Below are positions 1-8,569 of a stretch of DNA of 14,862 nt, piece by piece. This stretch comes from Tieghemiomyces parasiticus. Taxonomy: Eukaryota > Kickxellomycota > Dimargaritomycetes > Dimargaritales > Dimargaritaceae. The position numbers and the translations under genes were made by a program. How positions within the stretch are numbered: the stretch's first letter is position 1; the number at the start of each line of letters is the position of its first letter. The notes under the pieces were generated by a model. That model saw nothing but the letters and a program-made list of their open reading frames with translations. It did not search any database and was not told where the DNA came from. The stretch is taken from contig JANBPT010001087.1 in NCBI GenBank assembly GCA_027575765.1, positions 1 to 14,862 on the forward strand, in the 5' to 3' direction.

Positions 1-57
1 TTCCTCAACATCAAATGTCTGACCATCCCCTACAAGGCCCAGGATAAGGCCGAATAG
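1..57 (+). CDS. C-terminal end of an unidentified protein (partial, 5' part outside the window)
   Basis: The first 57 bases read as 18 sense codons and a TAG stop, giving FLNIKCLTIPYKAQDKAE. Third positions are mostly C or G, like the strongly GC3-biased exoribonuclease gene downstream, and the other two plus frames close early. The start and any upstream exons lie outside the window. The tail is lysine-rich and I do not recognise the family. The opposite strand is also open over this stretch but has weak third-position bias, no ATG and a stop about 24 bases beyond, so I treat it as a shadow. With so few residues this remains a moderate-confidence call. Confidence 0.5.
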   Translation, partial: FLNIKCLTIPYKAQDKAE

Positions 58-518
58 GCTTGAGGATCGAACGACCCAGGGTTACCGAGTTTCCTGCAGC
101 AGCGCCCTAAACCACGTATCCCTTTATATATGTACATGTACAGACCCAGTAACGCTATGAAGGTGTTTAAACCTCGCACGGGTAAACAGTGACTAGAGCT
201 GGTGACGAGTATGCCCCTCCCCCTTCTGCCGTAGTTTTTGGGTAGAGCCTCGGTGCCGATATTGTATCATGCAAATGTTATATGCCTCTTGATTAGGCTC
301 TACGGGTACGGTTTTCACTGGTTGCGTACTGCACCTAATGGCGAGCAGTTGTACGTCGATTTCTACTCGTGGCCTCCGGGCGGCCTATTTTTCTTTTTGC
401 TTCCTTTGCTATCGGGTTTGTCCAAATCGTCTCTTTTGCACAATTTTACAGCCAATTGTTTACATATATTAGTTGGAATTTGCGGTGTAGCTTTAGTTAG
501 TGAGAAAATAAAGAACGG
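58..518. other. Intergenic region, AT-richer
   Basis: No convincing coding sequence. It should contain the 3' flank of the gene ending at 57 and the promoter of whatever begins near 519-894. A 12-bp perfect palindrome (TGTACATGTACA) sits at 131-142 next to a TATATA run. An open stretch at 238-528 encodes hydrophobic residues but has no ATG at its start, an unbiased third position and no recognisable domain. Confidence 0.5.
131..142. repeat. 12-bp perfect palindrome
   Basis: TGTACATGTACA equals its own reverse complement and directly follows TATATA at 125-130. It could be a dimeric factor site or part of a 3'-end or promoter element. No known binding specificity is claimed. Confidence 0.5.
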
Positions 519-794
519 ATGCTTTTGAATGGGAATAGCGTAGATGGGACTATAACAGGGAAGTGAGCTTTATGTCAGGTGAATCCTTGAATTGCTGGTA
601 CACTGGCATCCAACCACACCTTGCGTCCAATCCCGTCACTTTTTTTTTTTTTCAAACTTATACCTAACCGCAGCAATATGGACGTTGTAGATCGCCCGCC
701 GCGCTCTGATAGCTACGATTTGGAGCACCCTGTACAGAGCAATCAGCTCATGCTCAAACCCCCTCCGTTGCCCATGGAACATAACTTTATTTGA
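519..794 (+). CDS. Possible small two-exon protein (54 aa) or spliced leader/uORF of the exoribonuclease gene
   Basis: Candidate exons are 519-562 and 674-794. Read straight through, the ATG at 519 meets a TGA at 564-566. Removing the GTGAGC...CTAACCGCAG interval (563-673) joins the exons in phase and opens a frame to the TGA at 792-794. The second exon also has its own ATG at 678 and on its own would give 38 residues ending in a proline-rich segment (KPPPLP) and the C-terminus MEHNFI. I do not recognise the family. The third-position bias is much weaker than in the large genes, which counts against a conserved gene. The stop is only about 100 bases before the exoribonuclease ATG, so the same signals could be a 5'UTR intron and a uORF of that transcript. 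Confidence 0.35.
563..673 (+). other. Candidate spliceosomal intron (111 nt)
   Basis: The 5' end is AA|GTGAGC. The 3' end has a long T tract (about 640-652), then CTAAC (664-668) and CAG at 671-673. The branch A would lie only about 6 nt from the acceptor, closer than in the two lipase introns of this window (about 46 nt). That spacing is known in some fungi but lowers confidence. A second good donor, CAG|GTGAAT at 578, would give a different product. Confidence 0.45.
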
Positions 795-893
795 CCGCTG
801 ACTATTTAGAACCTTTCCCGAAACCTTTAACAATCCTTTCGCCCACGAGTCCACTAGACATTTGGCTCATTCGATCGACCCACCGCCGTCCGC

Positions 894-3800
894 ATGAGCC
901 ACTATTTGCACTGCCGATCCCTGCTCGGTGGCATCGCCCGGCGAACGGGGCTACGCAGTCCTGACCATCCGGGCGCTGGACCGGCCTGGACCCACGCTCG
1001 ACCGGTCCGCCGTACTTACACCGCGCACCGTTCCCTCATCGATGTGACGGACCTGATTGACCTCTCTCACGCCCCGTCCCGGACCGTATACGCTTCGAAT
1101 TCAGTCGACCACCCGGATCCAAATCGGCCTGATGCAGCGGTCGTTGACACAGAACAACAGGCATCCGGCTCGGAACCCCCGGCCGGCCTCGACGAGCTGG
1201 CCCGCTTCGATAGTTTGCTCAGGGTCTTGGACGAGGGTCTGGCCCGCCACGGACCAATCGATCCGACCCGTCTCACCAAATTCGCCCGCGCATGGCGTAA
1301 ACAGACGCCTGACGACGTCGTCAAGCGGATATCGCCCGGGGAGGAGCGAGAGTTTTTCCAGGATGTCGATACCATGACGAGCCACGAAACCCCGGACAGC
1401 CCACCATCGTCCACAGGCACCCCCATGTCCAAGACAGGCCACACTGGAAGTGATACGCTAACCTCTGGTTTGGGTCCGGACGAACTGCCCCTGGAGACGT
1501 TGACCACCGATGCCGCACATGCCTCGCACCCTTCCGTAGAGCAGGGACCCACATCCGCTTCCGAGTCTGACGCCCGACCGACCTCCAAGCCATTTAATGT
1601 CTGGCAGCCCCTAATGCAGGACTTGCTGCGCAATCTACCGACTGCCCCACATGCCACGGGTCCCAAGTCACCTTCGCCGCACCCGCGCGGGCCATCCGGA
1701 GCCCGGTCCTACAGTACTCGAGCGGCTTCTAAGCGTCCCGTCTCGCGTTGCGCGCATGGCGCACCGACACCACTGCCGGAGCCCCTACCCAATGCCGACA
1801 TTATCTTGAAAGAAAACTTGAGGGTCTACTATCCCGAGGAACTTTACGCCAAGGTGCAGGCTCCGATCAGCCCCACTGAGGCCCTTCGCCAGCGCCAGGC
1901 TCAATCGGTCGTGACCGGGGCGCCGGTGCCGTCAGATCACCCGCTCATCTCACGTAACACCACCCGGCTCACCCCACTGACCGCCGACCCGGCGACCGAG
2001 TCCACCACTGCGGCTGTCGAACCGGCCAGCGTGGAAAACGAACCTGAGGATGTGGGCCTGGCCTCCAATCTAACCCCCGATCTGGGCGATATTAGTTTGG
2101 AGGCGGGCAAGGCCTCCAGTCTGACCGTCAGCCTGCCGCTCTACCCTGGGGACCTGGTGGAGATTTTCGACACCCGGGGCGCGGCGCCGCGGTTTGGGAT
2201 CGTGCTGGCGTCCTTGCTGCCGGACGCCCATAGCGGCCGGTACCAGGTTCTGACCGATGGTCAGGTCATCCTTACCATCCATGACTACCAAGTCTCCTTC
2301 TGGGCACCCAATTTCCTTTTCTCACAGTCCTCGGTCCTCGAGACGTGCTGGCGGTTCCACATTCGTTCCATCGGCGCGTACCACGTCAACCTATCGACCA
2401 CGGAGGCTCGGCAGACTAGAGGCTTGACCCCCCGGGAAATCACCCAACGCCTCCTAGACCCTAAGCTCAACCAGCAGAAACGCGGGTACATCAAGGCCCA
2501 TCTGAAGGAGGACCTAGCCCGGGCTGTTCCGGATCCCAACAATCTGGTACCGGCCATCCCCATGCTACGCGGCGTCCTGTCTGACTGGCGGGCCCGGGTG
2601 GACGAGCTGCGGTGGCGCCACCACTTCCAGCTGGATAAGCTGTATGACTACGCCCAGTCGAATCCATCCGTTGCCCAGCTGTATGGCGGTGGTAGCAGCG
2701 GCACCGAGTGCCAGACCGAGGCCGAGCTTGCGTGGGACGAGTCCACCTGGGAGTCTCGGGCCCACCTGACGGTTGAGCACGTCGCCCATCTCATGTTTAG
2801 TGACAGCGCTCGTGGAGTTGCCCTCGCAAACCCGAACGCCCGCCTCGCCACGATCAAGCCACCCACCACCGATAAAGAACCCCTGAAGAAGAATAAGAAA
2901 CACAAGAAAAGGAGGGTGGAGGCCCTCCCCCGGGGCAAACTCACCGTCGAGGAACTCTATATGGTGCACCGGCACCTGTACACCAGTCCCATAGATTTCG
3001 TGCCCGATCAGCGCAGCCTGGCTCTCACTCGTCGCTATTACCCGCGGCCGGCGGTGGAGCGGGCCACGATACTCGATATCCAGCACTGGGTACGTGAACG
3101 CACCCCGGAGTTTGACCGGTTCCAGGCCACGACCCGCCAAATTTTGGCCGCGCGTGAGGGCACATCGGTGGAGACCGACGGGGGCGATGGTACCAAGGGC
3201 CCTCTGGCCTTTGAAGGAACTGACGCCCAGATCATTCACCTCTTTAAAAACTACGTAGCCGACCACGTCCGCGGAATCCAGTGCTCCACGGGCTACTACG
3301 ATAGTCTCGTTCCGGCCCTGCTCAAACCGCTGCGGCGGTACACTCCCATTGACCAGGATGCCGTGATCCAGTTCCTGATGGACGTTGGGGTGTGGAATCC
3401 CGCTGAGAATACACATGTGCTCAACCGGACCTTGCCACTGCCCCACACGGGCCTGTTCCCCAAAGTGGACAAGCTGGAACAAGACCTACTGAAGAGCATT
3501 AAGCAAGACCTCCGGTCGGTGGTGGCGGCCGGACCCGCGGGTGCTGTGCGCGACCGCGTCGATCTGACGCTGTCGTCGCCTCACCACCTCTACGACCACG
3601 ACCTGTACGCTGATATCCGCCGGGATTTTGGAACCCTCCCCGTGTACACTATTGACGACGCCACCGCCCACGAGATTGACGACGGCGTGTCCCTCGAGCG
3701 CGACCCCTTGACGGGCCAACCCACTTGGCTCCACGTCCACATTGCTGACCCCACTACCCTCATCCCGCCCGATCATCCCATGACCTCGTACCTGGGGCTC

Positions 3801-5735
3801 CGCCAGACCACGCTCTACTTTACCGAGGCGGCCCTCCCCATGATTCCCGGCGACCTTGCCTCCCTGGGTTTGGGTCTAGGGCAGGGCCGAAAGACATCTG
3901 ATCCGACCCAGTCGGGTGGCGGTAGTGCCCAAAGTCACCCTCCCCATCCTTGCCTGTCCAACGCCGACGGTCAGCTGGCCCTCACGTTCAGCGCCCGGGT
4001 CGATAGCCAGGGCCAGATCATAGAATACCAAATCGCCCCCTCGCGGCTGCATAATATCCAGTCCCTGACCTACCACCAGGTGGACGCGGTCCTGGCCCGG
4101 ATTCCGGGTGCTGGGTCACGTTTCCAGGCTGCAAATGGTAAAACGATCACGACCGATCCATTCCTGCCGGTCTCATCCTGGCCTGCCGTATGGCACCCGG
4201 GAGCCACGTCGGCCGCCGCCACCCGCGAACTGCCCGCCGGACTGGAAGCTGCCCTAAGTCGATTCACCGCCTCGGGCGCTAATACACCCTCGGACACTAT
4301 CACCACCGCCGCCGCCCGTGATCTCACCGACCTGCTCCAAATTGCTCGCCAGCTTCACTCCCAACGCGTTCAGAACGGCGCCCTCGTTTCTAACCTGCCT
4401 GTCACTCAGGTCCAAGTAGGACCCTCGCCGTTGGCCCCGTCGGCCTACCCGGCGCTCATTGGTACGGCCAACGCCAGACGCCTACTCCCTCGGTTCGAAG
4501 TTGCCCCTTCTTCTTCTTCCTCCGCGGCGGCATCCGCCGGTACCACGAACCAACCCTGGATCGCCGTTCAAACCAACGCCGACCCACTCTCGCCCAGTCG
4601 ACAACTTGTGGCCGAGACCATGATGTTAGCCGGTCAGGTCGCCGCGCGGTTCTGTACCGAACGCCAGATCCCCATTATCTATCGTAACCAAGGCCGGCCC
4701 AATTTCTCCAAACTCGAGCGGATCGAACGCGCTACGGAACGCCTGCTTGATCTGGACGTGGTCCGCGGGGCCGCCCAGCGCCGACAGGTCACCGAGCCCT
4801 CCCCTATATCCGCGAGCCATCACGGGCCATCCGCTGGAGGCTCGTCGCGATCCCTGGGCGAATTCTACCAGGGTACGTTGGCTCGCGCCCGGGAAAACCA
4901 CGGTACCCTCGACCTCCGTCGGTTCGCCAACCTCCTCCCGTTCATCCCCACGGCCTTCGACAGCCCGCACCGGGTCGGCCACGCCATGGCCGGTATCACC
5001 GACGGCTACACCCGCGTCACCTCACCGCTCCGCCGGTTCATCGATATGGTCACTCACTGGCAGATCAAGGCTTACCTTCGTTTCGGCTCGGTCGACCGCC
5101 TGCCCTTCACCGAACGTGACCTCAGCACCGCGGTGGCCGAATGGTCGCGTACCGAACGCGCCGCCCGGATCACCACCCGGGCCCGTCAGGTTACTTGGCA
5201 AGCCACGTTGCTGCAGCGTTGGCTCGATCGGTACCCTGACGAATGGATGACGGCCGAGGCGGCGAGTATGATGGATAATGCCACCAACCCCGAGGTAGCC
5301 AAGTCGGCAGCGGCAGGGGCCCCGAAACCCACTGACGCCGATACCATCGTCTGGGGTGACGGCCCCACGACATGCAAGCAGGCCCGGTCCCCTTTCATTC
5401 GGGATAGCCTTGGTAACCCGCTACTTCAGGGCTACGTGGCCCTACCGCGTATGTCGCCCAACGCCCCGGTGCTGGTATACGTGCCCGTGGTTGGCTTGAC
5501 CTTCAGCGTCAAGGCCTCCGACGTGTGTCGGCCGGCCTCCCGCGCTACCTCGCCGGGTCAGTTTGGCGGGTTGGCGCCAGGCACCGGATCGCCCGTCTCG
5601 TATTCCTGGGACTTGGTCGCTAAACCCTTGCTGGTCGGTGACCGTGTCTTGCTACGTGCCCTACAGATCCGGCCCCACGTGCAGCAGTTTACCGCGGAGA
5701 TTGTCGAGGTAGAGCAACTGCCCGACGCGGAGTAG
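894..5735 (+). CDS. Mitochondrial RNase II-family 3'-5' exoribonuclease, Dss1/CYT-4-like (RNB domain)
   Basis: A 1613-residue ORF with no intron needed. Residues 1-48 are Arg/Ser-rich with few acidic residues, consistent with mitochondrial import. About 412-475 (YPGDLVEIFDTRG onward) resemble the SH3-like/OB N-terminal module of Dss1 proteins. The RNB core runs from about 887 to 1394: the metal-binding motif YTIDDATAHEIDDG at 918-931, and the C-terminal signature TSPLRRFID at 1376-1384. About 1500-1613 look like an S1-type OB fold. In yeast, Dss1 with the helicase Suv3 forms the mitochondrial degradosome; CYT-4 is the Neurospora counterpart. A similar role here is inferred. The protein is far longer than yeast Dss1 (just under 1000 residues) or CYT-4 (about 1100), through a Ser/Thr/Pro-rich N-terminal region (about 160-300), a Lys-rich patch (661-674) and low-complexity insertions inside the RNB domain. 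The ATG at 894 is the first in frame after an upstream stop. Confidence 0.92.
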   Translation: MSHYLHCRSLLGGIARRTGLRSPDHPGAGPAWTHARPVRRTYTAHRSLIDVTDLIDLSHAPSRTVYASNSVDHPDPNRPDAAVVDTEQQASGSEPPAGLDELARFDSLLRVLDEGLARHGPIDPTRLTKFARAWRKQTPDDVVKRISPGEEREFFQDVDTMTSHETPDSPPSSTGTPMSKTGHTGSDTLTSGLGPDELPLETLTTDAAHASHPSVEQGPTSASESDARPTSKPFNVWQPLMQDLLRNLPTAPHATGPKSPSPHPRGPSGARSYSTRAASKRPVSRCAHGAPTPLPEPLPNADIILKENLRVYYPEELYAKVQAPISPTEALRQRQAQSVVTGAPVPSDHPLISRNTTRLTPLTADPATESTTAAVEPASVENEPEDVGLASNLTPDLGDISLEAGKASSLTVSLPLYPGDLVEIFDTRGAAPRFGIVLASLLPDAHSGRYQVLTDGQVILTIHDYQVSFWAPNFLFSQSSVLETCWRFHIRSIGAYHVNLSTTEARQTRGLTPREITQRLLDPKLNQQKRGYIKAHLKEDLARAVPDPNNLVPAIPMLRGVLSDWRARVDELRWRHHFQLDKLYDYAQSNPSVAQLYGGGSSGTECQTEAELAWDESTWESRAHLTVEHVAHLMFSDSARGVALANPNARLATIKPPTTDKEPLKKNKKHKKRRVEALPRGKLTVEELYMVHRHLYTSPIDFVPDQRSLALTRRYYPRPAVERATILDIQHWVRERTPEFDRFQATTRQILAAREGTSVETDGGDGTKGPLAFEGTDAQIIHLFKNYVADHVRGIQCSTGYYDSLVPALLKPLRRYTPIDQDAVIQFLMDVGVWNPAENTHVLNRTLPLPHTGLFPKVDKLEQDLLKSIKQDLRSVVAAGPAGAVRDRVDLTLSSPHHLYDHDLYADIRRDFGTLPVYTIDDATAHEIDDGVSLERDPLTGQPTWLHVHIADPTTLIPPDHPMTSYLGLRQTTLYFTEAALPMIPGDLASLGLGLGQGRKTSDPTQSGGGSAQSHPPHPCLSNADGQLALTFSARVDSQGQIIEYQIAPSRLHNIQSLTYHQVDAVLARIPGAGSRFQAANGKTITTDPFLPVSSWPAVWHPGATSAAATRELPAGLEAALSRFTASGANTPSDTITTAAARDLTDLLQIARQLHSQRVQNGALVSNLPVTQVQVGPSPLAPSAYPALIGTANARRLLPRFEVAPSSSSSAAASAGTTNQPWIAVQTNADPLSPSRQLVAETMMLAGQVAARFCTERQIPIIYRNQGRPNFSKLERIERATERLLDLDVVRGAAQRRQVTEPSPISASHHGPSAGGSSRSLGEFYQGTLARARENHGTLDLRRFANLLPFIPTAFDSPHRVGHAMAGITDGYTRVTSPLRRFIDMVTHWQIKAYLRFGSVDRLPFTERDLSTAVAEWSRTERAARITTRARQVTWQATLLQRWLDRYPDEWMTAEAASMMDNATNPEVAKSAAAGAPKPTDADTIVWGDGPTTCKQARSPFIRDSLGNPLLQGYVALPRMSPNAPVLVYVPVVGLTFSVKASDVCRPASRATSPGQFGGLAPGTGSPVSYSWDLVAKPLLVGDRVLLRALQIRPHVQQFTAEIVEVEQLPDAE

Positions 5736-5824
5736 GCGGTTAGGAAGGTGTTTGGTACGGTGCGTACCCCCGCCCCCCACCCCAGAGCCAAGTAATAAGG
5801 CTTCCCAGCTTGTAATATTGAAAA

Positions 5825-5838
5825 AATAAAATAATAAA
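5825..5838 (+). terminator. Poly(A)-signal-like AATAAA pair, exoribonuclease 3' end
   Basis: Two AATAAA hexamers on the plus strand (5825-5830 and 5833-5838) lie about 90-100 bases after the TAG at 5735, in an A-rich stretch. Position and orientation fit the exoribonuclease transcript. Confidence 0.55.
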
Positions 5839-5878
5839 AAGCTACCACTTGCAGTGAACGGCTACATTCCATGATACG

Positions 5879-5884
5879 TTTATT
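5879..5884 (-). terminator. Poly(A)-signal-like AATAAA, lipase 3' end
   Basis: TTTATT on the plus strand reads AATAAA on the minus strand, about 116 bases past the lipase stop at 6000-6002. The two converging transcripts would then overlap or nearly meet in the 264-bp gap. Confidence 0.5.
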
Positions 5885-5999
5885 CATGTAGATGGGGGGA
5901 GGATGGCTTGCAGTGATCTTATGTAAATGGTAAAGGGAGAAAGAGGAGAAATGATGATGTACAACAACGCCGCGGCGAGGGAATAAAGGAGACTTCTGG

Positions 6000-8569
6000 C
6001 TAACGAAAGCTGGGCGTAGACTGGGCCTGGCGGGGATCGCGATAGAAAGCGGAGCCTCGCGGTTCCTCGGCCACCGGACTGGCATCGCAGGGCCGAATAG
6101 CATAGCCGAAGCCCTCCGGGTAGAGGGGCGGTAGAAGCTGCCCGTTACTATTTCCATCCGTGTCACCATTGCCACCGATGGGGGTTAGCGTGAACGCCGG
6201 CGGATGGGTAGTGGCACTTGTAGCAAACTCGGCGATGGCCGACGCGTCCGACCGAGAGGTGCGGGGTGCGGTATACATGCGGCGCTGGTAGCCCCGCCAG
6301 GGGGCCGCCGCCGTGGAGGGGTACGACGTGGCTAGCGGGTCAGCCGGGCCGTTACCGATACCCTTCGGTTTGGTGGGGGCTAGCGTGGATGACGGAGTGA
6401 AGTAGTCGGACCGGCCACTCTGATCGTCCCCCTTGACAACCCCTGCATCATTGGGGTCCGATTTCCCATCGTCCGTATCGGTAGCGGTTCTGCCTTCCAC
6501 TTCGAGGACCCCCGACAAGCCTGGTGATACGTTGGCCTCGGGGCCGGTCGATCCGCCCAGCAGGGTGCGACACAGAGCACTGTGGGCATCACGCTGAGAT
6601 CCTGAGAACGTGGCAGTAGCAGTGTCGGTAGTAGGTGGGGTGGTGCGCACAGTCGCCCCGATGGGCCTCACGTGCGGCACTGGTTCGGTGGACACCAGCG
6701 GGCTGAGTGGGAGGGCGCGGCGGGGTGACACACGGCTCCGGCGAAGTCGGGTGTCGGCGTCGCGGGCGATGCGTTCGGACCGCAACCGGTAAATGATACG
6801 GTCCAGTAGAAGTTCGACCTGGCAGTGGTTGCGGAGCACGGTGACACAGGGCCAGGTGGCCCGCTCGCCAAGCTGCTGGTACCGCCGGAATGAGGCTATG
6901 GTGGGGTTGACGAGGACGCTGGCATAGTCGGCTAGGCTAATATTGGGCATGATGGTCACGTCCCCAGAGTACTTTTGGGCCAACATGGCCTCAACGCGGA
7001 ACAGAATACGCGGGAGAACGGCGAGCTGCCGGAGTTGGCGCAGGCGGTACAGCACCTCCTGCGAAGTGAGCCGGACAAGGGTGCGGAGCAGGCGGCGCCA
7101 TCGCGAAGTGAAGGTGGCCGCGGCCGTGTTGGACAGGGCGAGAACGGGCATCACATAGGGGTTGACCTGGGACACTACAAAGTGGTTCACATTGAACAGC
7201 TCGGCCAGGCGCTGCATGGGTAGGTCGTTCTGGACGGACCCGTCGATCCATTCAGTGTCGGCAGGTCCCCATGGCACGTAGTCCCCTGCCTTGTCTTTGG
7301 CCAGGATGGGGCCCGGCGCAAAAATGAGCGGGGCAGCGCAGGAGGCCGCGGCCGCCGACCAAATCAACACGTTGGGGGCCGTCAGGTAGTTGAGCAGATG
7401 CTGCGTCTCGTACGTGGTGGATGTAGTCACGGTGATGTTGAGGATGCGTCGGGTGCGGTTATAGGCCTCCAGGAACGTTAGCTCGCCGATATTGTCGCGC
7501 AGACTGCGGATCAGGGCCCGGTTGCTGTACAGGGCGCCATTTTTGAGCAGGCGACCCAGGCAGTCCCAGGGACGCCCCACCTCGGCGGGGTCGATTAGTT
7601 CGAGGTTAAGGGAACGCAGCTGTAGAAGGTCCTCGACCTGGTCGTCAGTGCGCGTACACAGCATAGCGGCCATTATGGACCCAGCCGACGATCCGGAAAT
7701 GACGCGCGGCAGGAGATGGGTCTCGTGAAGGCACTTGAGCACGCCCGCGTGGCACAAGCCGAACGTAGCCCCGCCACTCAGTAGCACGGCGGTCCGTCCG
7801 AAGGCCTGCCGAACCTGTGAGAAGTAACCATACTTGACGGCTAAGGGCACCTGGACTGAACCCAGGATGAATTCCAGGGACTGAACTACCTCATCGAGGT
7901 ACTCGTCAATCAAGTGCTTGGTACCGATATGTGTGTAGGCGTAGAGCTGAGCATTGGTAGCGTAAGGTATAGAAGAAGGGGAGAGAGGGGGGTGAGTAGG
8001 TGGTTTGAATGTGAAAGGACCATAGTATCAGTAGCGGTAACCGATGTAACATGACTGATACATGACACCTACTTTGGGCTTGCCCATGTGGCCCACATTA
8101 CGCGATACCAGGGTGCGCACCAGAAACATGCACTGTTGAACGTCGTCGGCGTACCGGGCAGTCCGCAGCTGCTCAATATGGCTCTGGAGGAGCCGGTAGC
8201 CGTAGTCGTCCGAGACTGTGCGGGCTTTCCAGGCCTCATTGCCTTCCAGTACGTCAAGTTGCTGGGCTGCCGAGGCCCAGTCGGCGTAGGTCTTGGCGAG
8301 CTTCATACTATGGTGGGCCCGGCGTTTCGGGTCGTGCAGACGGTGGTGCTGCCACGTCCGCAATAGGACCTGTGCAGAAAATAGTGGTAAAGTTCACACA
8401 GTGGGTTGAGTCCGGGTCAGTCTAAGGTGCATCCGGCCGTGCCAGCCCGAATACGTATCGCTCGAGGGCGGAGACAGCGGACACTGGGCTGCAGGGAGAG
8501 GTTTACCTCGACGGTTAGGGTGAGCGGCCGAATGGCCAGCAGGAATGCCGACCATAGTAAAGCGAACAT
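6000..8569 (-). CDS. DUF3336-patatin lipase, Tgl3/4/5-type triacylglycerol lipase (three exons)
   Basis: Exons 8569-8507, 8369-8073 and 7946-6000 join in phase 0 to about 768 residues, near yeast Tgl5 in size. Exon 1 is mostly hydrophobic (MFALLWSAFLLAIRPL), a membrane segment. Exon 2 and the start of exon 3 form DUF3336 (AKTYADWASAAQQLD to THIGTKHLIDEYLDEV). The patatin domain follows: oxyanion-hole Gly-rich loop SGGATFG at 177-183, nucleophile Ser207 in GSSAG, and Asp355 in WIDGSVQNDLP, the Ser-Asp dyad. In yeast these enzymes hydrolyse triacylglycerol on lipid droplets; that role is inferred here. From about residue 540 the tail is Ser/Thr/Pro-rich and probably disordered. The splice at 8073/7946 restores the conserved GKPK-LYAYTHIGTKHL block, strong support for the model. 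The true start is uncertain: ATG 8569 is the only Met in its exon, yet hydrophobic sequence continues upstream, so an earlier exon may exist. Confidence 0.9.
7947..8072 (-). other. Lipase intron 2 (126 nt)
   Basis: Donor AAA|GTAGGT with first intron base 8072; acceptor GCTCAG| with last base 7947. A CTCAC branch-like motif (A at about 7993) is followed by a C/T tract, about 46 nt before the acceptor. Unspliced, the frame ends at a TGA near 8028-8030, just after GKPK; splicing restores a conserved DUF3336 segment. Confidence 0.88.
8370..8506 (-). other. Lipase intron 1 (137 nt)
   Basis: Donor GAG|GTAAAC with first intron base 8506; acceptor TTCTGCACAG| with last base 8370. A GACTGAC branch motif has its A at 8417, about 47 nt from the acceptor, matching the spacing in the other lipase intron. 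Both flanks are phase 0 and joining them connects the hydrophobic exon 1 to VLLRTWQHHRLHDPKRR, the usual layout before DUF3336. Confidence 0.78.

Noticed and set aside
55..125. tRNA-like T-loop TTCGATC on the minus strand (with a D-loop-like GTGGTTTAGGGC)
   Set aside because: The bases flanking the loop do not form a T stem: only the closing G-C pair matches, the next two pairs fail, and no acceptor stem is found.
238..528. 96-codon hydrophobic plus-strand ORF
   Set aside because: It starts at TTG, shows no third-position bias and no family resemblance, and lies in AT-rich flanking DNA.
636..854. 72-codon minus-strand ORF opposite the candidate small gene
   Set aside because: It starts at GTG, ends in a Lys run made by the poly-T tract of the opposite strand, and has no recognisable domain.
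1067..5398. Many long ORFs antisense to or overlapping the exoribonuclease (for example 2565-3482 minus, 4747-5250 plus)
   Set aside because: These are shadows expected in GC-rich coding sequence; the RNB motifs fix the true frame.
8300..8370. HX4D pattern (His29 to Asp34) in the lipase as an acyltransferase motif reported in Tgl3/Tgl5
   Set aside because: It falls in the basic linker before DUF3336 (HHRLHD), where only the DP-Lys/Arg part looks conserved, so it is probably chance.
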